A DNA stretch of 10,000 bases from Kiritimatiellota bacterium. Lineage in GTDB: Bacteria; Verrucomicrobiota; Kiritimatiellia; JAAZAB01. The notes under the pieces are model-generated. The model was given only the letters and a program-made list of their open reading frames with translations, made no database searches and had not been told where the DNA came from. How positions within the stretch are numbered: the stretch's first letter is position 1; each line of letters opens with the position of its first letter. Made by a program: the position numbers and the translations under genes. The DNA lies in the NCBI GenBank assembly GCA_008636095.1, contig VSJD01000253.1, forward strand, positions 1 through 10,000. Reading direction: 5' to 3'. Below are positions 6,644 to 10,000 of the stretch, one piece after another.

Positions 6644-7951
6644 CGTGCCCCCAAAAAACGGCACTACCGCCATTGCTTCCGGCATTAGATAATACGTCGG
6701 TCGCTTTATTCCCGCCCGCGCCAGTTCGTCGAGCGTCAGGCGGACGGCCGTCCCCAGGTCCGGCGCCGTCGCGATCCGCAAATCAGCCACATCCCGCGCA
6801 TTTAACTGTGTGACCAGTATCGCGCGCGCGCCGCGTAACCGCGTGGAGAGCGCCGTTTGGCCGTTGACTTCGGAACTTTGCCGCAAGCCCCGGTAAATTT
6901 CGGTCAGCGTAGACCGCGTGACCCAGTAGCGGAAACGCTCGTTACCGAGTCCTTCCGGACACGGCGCGAGCAGAATGATGCGCCCGGCTTCCTGAACCGC
7001 CCGCGCGGCGTTGAACAAGGCCTTATGGGCCTGAATCCAGTTATCGGCGCCGCCGGCATCGGCCACGACAAAATCCGCTTTCTTGCGGATATCCACGCGA
7101 TCAATCTGTTCCACCAACCGGCAAGCAGCACGATGGGCCAGATCCAGGTCACCCGCAAAGACCCCGGCCAGTTGCCCATCCGGCGTAAGCACCGTGTTGA
7201 CGATGAAATCCGGAAGATGCAGGCGCGCACCTTCCAGCATCTCTGCCGCCACGGGATTGTCGTCCAATCGGCCGATTTCAACCCCAGGTCGGATACGATC
7301 CTGCTCCGGATCGAGTGTCAGGCTGTGGTTATAGGCAATCGTGGCGCGCGAGGCCAGACCGGGAATGAGCGACTTGCGTCCACCGCCAAACCCGGCATGG
7401 TAATGATAGGTCGCCGCACCAAGCAGAACAAGGCGTGAAGCTTCCACCGCCCGTCGGTTAAGACACACCTCATGTCCGTGGCGTGTCCGGCCAATGGGAA
7501 TTAACCCGGATTCGTCATCCGGGTTATGCAGAAAAATCCGGCCGGTAAAGACCGCAGCCATGTCGGCACCGAGGATTTTGCCGAGTTCCTCCGCCGTCGG
7601 AGGGCGATGAATACCAGTCGCCACCAGAACAAAAAAATCGCTCACCTTACAGCCCCTACCCGTCAGTCGTCGCAGGAGCACTGGCAGGATACGGTCTACC
7701 GCCGTCTTACGCGTCTGGTCAGAGACCACCAGGCAGACGGATTCGCCGGGCTGAATGCAATCCTCCACGGCAGAATCGGCGCCGGCCCGCCCGCAACGCT
7801 GTCGCGTAGCGACTGCGGGCGCGGCTGGCCAGATTGGATGATGCAACGCCGCGTCAATGGCCGCATCGGAAAACGGCGCCGCACGGAACGAAGAAACCAG
7901 GGACCCCAGGCATTCGGCCTGGCCGGCGGGAATGGAAATAGAAATGGCCAT
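6641..7951 (-). CDS. LarA-family nickel-pincer racemase/epimerase (DUF2088, lactate racemase-like)
   Basis: A 436-residue protein matching the lactate racemase LarA family, whose members use a nickel-pincer nucleotide (NPN) cofactor to racemise or epimerise 2-hydroxy acids. Conserved pieces are SDQTR at 77-81 (LarA DHTR), ATGIHRPPTAEEL at 111-123 with His115, YHYHAGFGGGRKSLIPGL at 182-199 with His183/185 and Lys193, and NHS with His209. By family knowledge these correspond to the two catalytic histidines, the lysine that binds the cofactor and the nickel-ligand histidine. Near 305-310 the segment WIQAHK keeps Gln307 and Lys310, but the tyrosine of the Lactobacillus enzyme is Ile306, so the substrate may not be lactate. 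No larB, larC or larE cofactor genes are in the window. ATG at 7951 has no Shine-Dalgarno site; a strong promoter lies just upstream. It heads a unit with the importer permeases. Confidence 0.88.
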   Translation of the reverse strand: MAISISIPAGQAECLGSLVSSFRAAPFSDAAIDAALHHPIWPAAPAVATRQRCGRAGADSAVEDCIQPGESVCLVVSDQTRKTAVDRILPVLLRRLTGRGCKVSDFFVLVATGIHRPPTAEELGKILGADMAAVFTGRIFLHNPDDESGLIPIGRTRHGHEVCLNRRAVEASRLVLLGAATYHYHAGFGGGRKSLIPGLASRATIAYNHSLTLDPEQDRIRPGVEIGRLDDNPVAAEMLEGARLHLPDFIVNTVLTPDGQLAGVFAGDLDLAHRAACRLVEQIDRVDIRKKADFVVADAGGADNWIQAHKALFNAARAVQEAGRIILLAPCPEGLGNERFRYWVTRSTLTEIYRGLRQSSEVNGQTALSTRLRGARAILVTQLNARDVADLRIATAPDLGTAVRLTLDELARAGIKRPTYYLMPEAMAVVPFFGGT

Positions 7952-7964
7952 ATTCAGTGCGGGC

Positions 7965-7993
7965 AGTATAGTGACGGCTTAGATGGGCGTCAA
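7965..7993 (-). promoter_or_regulatory. Predicted sigma70 promoter for the LarA-like / permease unit
   Basis: On the minus strand TTGACG (7993-7988) and TATACT (7970-7965) are separated by exactly 17 bases; each hexamer is 5 of 6 to consensus. The expected start of transcription is near 7958, leaving about 7 bases before the ATG at 7951, which agrees with the missing ribosome site. Confidence 0.6.
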
Positions 7994-8015
7994 TGCCCGC
8001 GTGCCAGTTGCACGC
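7985..8015. repeat. Two abutting small hairpins in the divergent gap
   Basis: GGGC/GCCC (4 bp, loop of 6) at 7985-7998 is followed directly by GCGTGC/GCACGC (6 bp perfect, loop of 5) at 7999-8015. A T-rich tract (11 of 12 bases T) begins 11 bases further on at 8027, too far for a canonical terminator on the plus strand. The first hairpin overlaps the -35 of the LarA-like promoter, so an operator role is possible. Confidence 0.4.
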
Positions 8016-8038
8016 CAAGAGAATCATTTTATTTTTTT

Positions 8039-8062
8039 CGGCATTATGGCATACTCATGCCG
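8039..8062. promoter_or_regulatory. Inverted repeat CGGCAT-N12-ATGCCG upstream of the GMP-synthase-like gene
   Basis: A perfect 6-bp inverted pair (8039-8044 and 8057-8062) with a third GGCAT half-site at 8048-8052 between them. It lies after the T-rich tract and 38 bases before the ATG at 8101, where a promoter for that gene would be expected (weak -10 candidate CATACT at 8050-8055). It could be an operator or a leader hairpin. Confidence 0.35.
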
Positions 8063-8086
8063 TTGGAAAGCGCGAACAACCAAACC

Positions 8087-8092
8087 AAGGAG
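8087..8092 (+). promoter_or_regulatory. Shine-Dalgarno site deciding the start of the GMP-synthase-like gene
   Basis: AAGGAG ends 8 bases before the ATG at 8101. It supports that start over an in-frame ATG at 7993, whose added residues have no family likeness. Confidence 0.8.
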
Positions 8093-8100
8093 CGGACACC

Positions 8101-9033
8101 ATGGATTCCAAGGCGTTCATCAACGAGCAGATCGCGGAGATCAAAAAGACAGTCGGCAAAGGCATCGCCATTAACGCGCTGAGCGGCGGCGTGGATAGTT
8201 CGGTGGTGACGCTCCTGGGCCATCGGGCGCTGGGCAAGCAGATGAAAACATTTTTCGTGGACAATGCCCTGATGCGCGCGGGCGAGCCCCAACGCATTGT
8301 GCGCCTGTTCGCCGACCTGGGCATTCCCGTGCAGAACGTGGACGCGCGCCAGGAATTTCTGGCGGCCTTAAAGGGCATTAGCGATCCTGAGAAAAAGCGG
8401 CAGGCCATTACCGACACCTTCTACGCCAAAGTGTTTGTGCGCCTGGTGCATGAGACGAAGGCGCATTTCCTGATGCACGGCACCATCTTGACCGACATCG
8501 AGGAAACTGTGGCTGGGATCAAGCGCCAGCACAATATTCTCTCCCAGCTGGGCATCAAGCCGGAAGAAGCCTATGGCTACGCCGTGCTCGAGCCGCTTAA
8601 GACCTTGCGCAAGGACGGGGTCCGGGCCGTAGCCGCCGAGCTCGGCCTGCCGCCGGAAATCGCGCGACGCATGCCGTTCCCCGGCCCCGCACTGGCCGCG
8701 CGGATCGTCGGCGATGTGACCGAAGAAAAGTTGGATCTCGTGCGCCGCGCCACGGCGGTCGTCGAGGAGGAACTGGCCGAATGCGGCGCCTTCCAATACC
8801 TGGCGGTACTCTTGAATGATTACGCCACCGGCATCCGCAACAACAAGCGCGAGTTCGGCCGGATCATCGTCGTGCGCTGTATTGAGAGCACCGACGCCCG
8901 CACCGCCACCGTCACGCGCCTGCCCTGGGAAAAACTGGAAAAAATATGCCGGCGCATCACCGATATCCCCGGCGTCAACCGCTGTCTCTACGACCTGACG
9001 CCCAAGCCCCCGGCCACGGTGGAATATGTGTGA
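8101..9033 (+). CDS. guaA: Stand-alone GMP synthase ATP-pyrophosphatase subunit (GuaAb-like), divergent motifs
   Basis: A 310-residue protein equal to the ATP-pyrophosphatase plus dimerisation domains of GMP synthase, the enzyme that adenylates XMP and aminates it to GMP. The glutaminase domain of the usual bacterial fused enzyme (about 525 residues) is absent, as in archaeal two-subunit forms. The PP-loop SGGVDSS is at 28-34, followed by FFVDNALMRAGE, DPEKKRQAI at 95-103, PFPGPALAARIVGDVT at 192-207 and the end KPPATVEYV. Two family motifs are changed: the usual 'GT(I/L)YPDVIES' is HGTILTDIEETVAG (126-139), and the usual 'GVxGDxRTY' in the dimer domain is TGIRNNKREFG (243-253). The gene could therefore encode a paralogue with another substrate or a GuaAb that works with a separate amidotransferase. 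Start ATG 8101 has a good Shine-Dalgarno site. It is monocistronic here, divergent from the LarA-like gene. Confidence 0.85.
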   Translation: MDSKAFINEQIAEIKKTVGKGIAINALSGGVDSSVVTLLGHRALGKQMKTFFVDNALMRAGEPQRIVRLFADLGIPVQNVDARQEFLAALKGISDPEKKRQAITDTFYAKVFVRLVHETKAHFLMHGTILTDIEETVAGIKRQHNILSQLGIKPEEAYGYAVLEPLKTLRKDGVRAVAAELGLPPEIARRMPFPGPALAARIVGDVTEEKLDLVRRATAVVEEELAECGAFQYLAVLLNDYATGIRNNKREFGRIIVVRCIESTDARTATVTRLPWEKLEKICRRITDIPGVNRCLYDLTPKPPATVEYV

Positions 9034-9040
9034 GGGACGC

Positions 9041-9083
9041 AAAAAAGCGCCTGATGGCATTTCACGATAATTGCCTCGTGCGC
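9041..9083 (-). terminator. Intrinsic terminator of the isomerase/epimerase gene
   Basis: Read on the minus strand, an imperfect hairpin (arms 9083-9072 and 9059-9047, about 11 paired positions with one mismatch, one G-U pair and one bulge, 12-base loop) ends in GGCGC and is followed at once by T6 (9046-9041). It begins about 25 bases after the stop codon at 9109. No T run follows on the plus strand, so it should act on the minus-strand gene only. Confidence 0.65.
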
Positions 9084-9085
9084 CA

Positions 9086-9113
9086 ACACCTAATCAGGTG
9101 ACACCTAATCAGG
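9086..9113. repeat. 13-bp direct repeat (15-bp period) over the isomerase stop codon
   Basis: ACACCTAATCAGG occurs at 9086-9098 and again at 9101-9113. The second copy contains the TGA stop of the minus-strand isomerase gene. CACCT-AATC-AGGTG at 9087-9100 is also a small perfect inverted repeat. It looks like a local tandem duplication. Confidence 0.6.
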
Positions 9114-9987
9114 CCATTGCCAGAATTTGTTTCAGCTTGGTGACCGTATCGCGCGCCAGGGCCATATCCGGAAGGACCATGTCCGGCAGGCGGCTGAATG
9201 GAATCATCTCAGCCGTGATGGGGCCCTTGTATTTGATCTTGGCCAGCGCGGCCAGTACGGCTTTCCAGTTGACGTCGCCCTTGAGCAGATCGTCGCCAAA
9301 CCCGTGGATCACGCCGCCGCAATCCTGCCGGGAAAAGTTTTTAAAGTGCACGGCGGCGATACGTTTGTTGAGGATTTCGATCCAGTGTTCGGGGTAGCCA
9401 TTAATCAGGCAGTTGCCGACATCCAGATAGACGCCGAGGCGCGGGCTCTTAAACTGGTCTACGAACAGCTTCATGGCCATGGGATCGGTCAGGAACCAAC
9501 CCCAAACGTTTTCCAGGGCAATGGTTACCTTCTGCTTTGCAGCTTCCTTGAGGCAAACACGGAGTGAAGCTGTCGCGTTTTTCCAGGCCGCCGCATACGG
9601 CACAACCGGCTTGGAAGGATCCCACGGCACCGCCACCGCGCCCGGCAGGACCAGTACGGTTTTGGCGCCAACCCAGGCGGCCACGCGTAGGTATTCTTTG
9701 GTGAACTCAATCGCCTCGCGCCGTACGGCGGCATCCGGTGACGAAAGCGGACGATCCCAGTAATACCCCGTCGCCAGCGTTTCAATCCGAATATTGAGCT
9801 GAGCCGCCTTTGCGCGGATGGCACGGCACTGCGCTTCGGTAATACCACGCGGGAACTCGCCCGCCCCGAAAGTCAACTCAAGGCCACCAAGCCCCATGGC
9901 AGAGGCTTCTTCCAACGCCTGGGCCACGGGCTTCTTGCCTTCGAATCCGCCTAGGGTCCAATAATTTATCTGCTGAATGTTTTTCAT
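9109..9987 (-). CDS. Sugar-phosphate isomerase/epimerase, xylose-isomerase-like TIM barrel
   Basis: A 292-residue soluble (beta/alpha)8 protein of the AP-endonuclease-2/xylose-isomerase-like family. The four expected metal ligands are visible and well spaced: Glu159 in IALENVWG, Asp189 in YLDVGN, His214 in AVHFKNF and Glu260 in ITAEMIP. The spacing is like D-tagatose/D-psicose 3-epimerase and L-ribulose-5-phosphate 3-epimerase. Such enzymes move a hydroxyl or carbonyl on ketoses, keto-sugars or inositol derivatives using Mn or Mg; the substrate here is unknown. No signal peptide is seen. Start ATG at 9987 is 13 bases from the window edge, so its ribosome site and any upstream operon partner cannot be judged. 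The gene converges on the GMP-synthase-like gene and has its own terminator. Confidence 0.87.
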   Translation of the reverse strand: MKNIQQINYWTLGGFEGKKPVAQALEEASAMGLGGLELTFGAGEFPRGITEAQCRAIRAKAAQLNIRIETLATGYYWDRPLSSPDAAVRREAIEFTKEYLRVAAWVGAKTVLVLPGAVAVPWDPSKPVVPYAAAWKNATASLRVCLKEAAKQKVTIALENVWGWFLTDPMAMKLFVDQFKSPRLGVYLDVGNCLINGYPEHWIEILNKRIAAVHFKNFSRQDCGGVIHGFGDDLLKGDVNWKAVLAALAKIKYKGPITAEMIPFSRLPDMVLPDMALARDTVTKLKQILAMA

Positions 9988-10000
9988 GAAATGGTGCTTT

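Noticed and set aside
6857..7438. Open frame of 193 codons on the plus strand opposite the LarA-like gene
   Set aside because: Shadow of the conserved LarA-like coding sequence, with no motif of its own.
7999..8038. GCGTGC/GCACGC hairpin followed by a T-rich tract as a plus-strand terminator
   Set aside because: The T tract begins 11 bases after the stem, and no plus-strand gene ends upstream; both flanking genes diverge from here.
7993..8100. N-terminal extension of the GMP-synthase-like protein from an upstream in-frame ATG
   Set aside because: The AAGGAG site and family alignment place the start at 8101; the extension would cover inverted repeats and a T-rich tract typical of non-coding sequence.
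8368..9060. Open frame of 230 codons on the minus strand opposite the GMP-synthase-like gene
   Set aside because: Antisense to a clear PP-loop enzyme gene; no start signals or family likeness. The terminator at 9041-9083 is better assigned to the isomerase gene, whose stop is close by.

Overview
The window is about 58-60% GC and densely coded. It reads as a free-living Gram-negative bacterium, most likely of the Planctomycetes-Verrucomicrobia-Lentisphaerae-Kiritimatiellae group. This placement is an inference from gene content: a planctomycete-style glycoside-hydrolase-like protein, a LarA-family enzyme, a xylose-isomerase-like epimerase, oligopeptide-type transporter permeases with enlarged extracytoplasmic parts, and short-word repeats in the gaps. 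No rRNA, tRNA, CRISPR array or insertion sequence was seen.

Layout from left to right. (1) 2-901, plus strand: the C-terminal part of a TIM-barrel glycoside-hydrolase-like protein, cut by the window edge. (2) 1033-3638, minus strand: a HAD-family phosphatase followed by the two ATPases of an oligopeptide-type ABC importer (OppD-like, OppF-like), tightly packed. (3) 3674-4012, plus strand: a small CxxCxxCC (YkgJ-type) metal-binding protein that lies inverted between the two halves of the importer. (4) 4073-7951, minus strand: a LarA-family (nickel-pincer lactate racemase-like) enzyme followed by the two importer permeases, with the start and stop of the permeases overlapping. (5) 8101-9033, plus strand: a stand-alone GMP-synthase ATP-pyrophosphatase subunit with altered motifs. 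(6) 9109-9987, minus strand: a sugar-phosphate isomerase/epimerase-like TIM barrel with its own intrinsic terminator.

The four transporter genes would make a complete membrane and ATPase core of a peptide/nickel/oligosaccharide importer (two permeases, two ATPases). No periplasmic binding protein is in the window. The OppB-like permease carries an inserted domain of about 175 residues in its first extracytoplasmic loop that looks like a beta-sandwich, possibly carbohydrate-binding, module. With the glycoside-hydrolase-like protein, the LarA-type epimerase/racemase and the isomerase, a role in uptake and processing of sugars or sugar acids is a reasonable inference but not shown.

The non-coding gaps are small but informative. 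Two of them (4008-4067 and 6574-6643) are almost wholly filled by degenerate heptanucleotide arrays. The 7952-8100 divergent gap has a near-consensus promoter with a very short leader and several inverted repeats. The 9034-9108 convergent gap has a hairpin plus T6 terminator on the minus strand and a 15-bp duplication over the isomerase stop codon.
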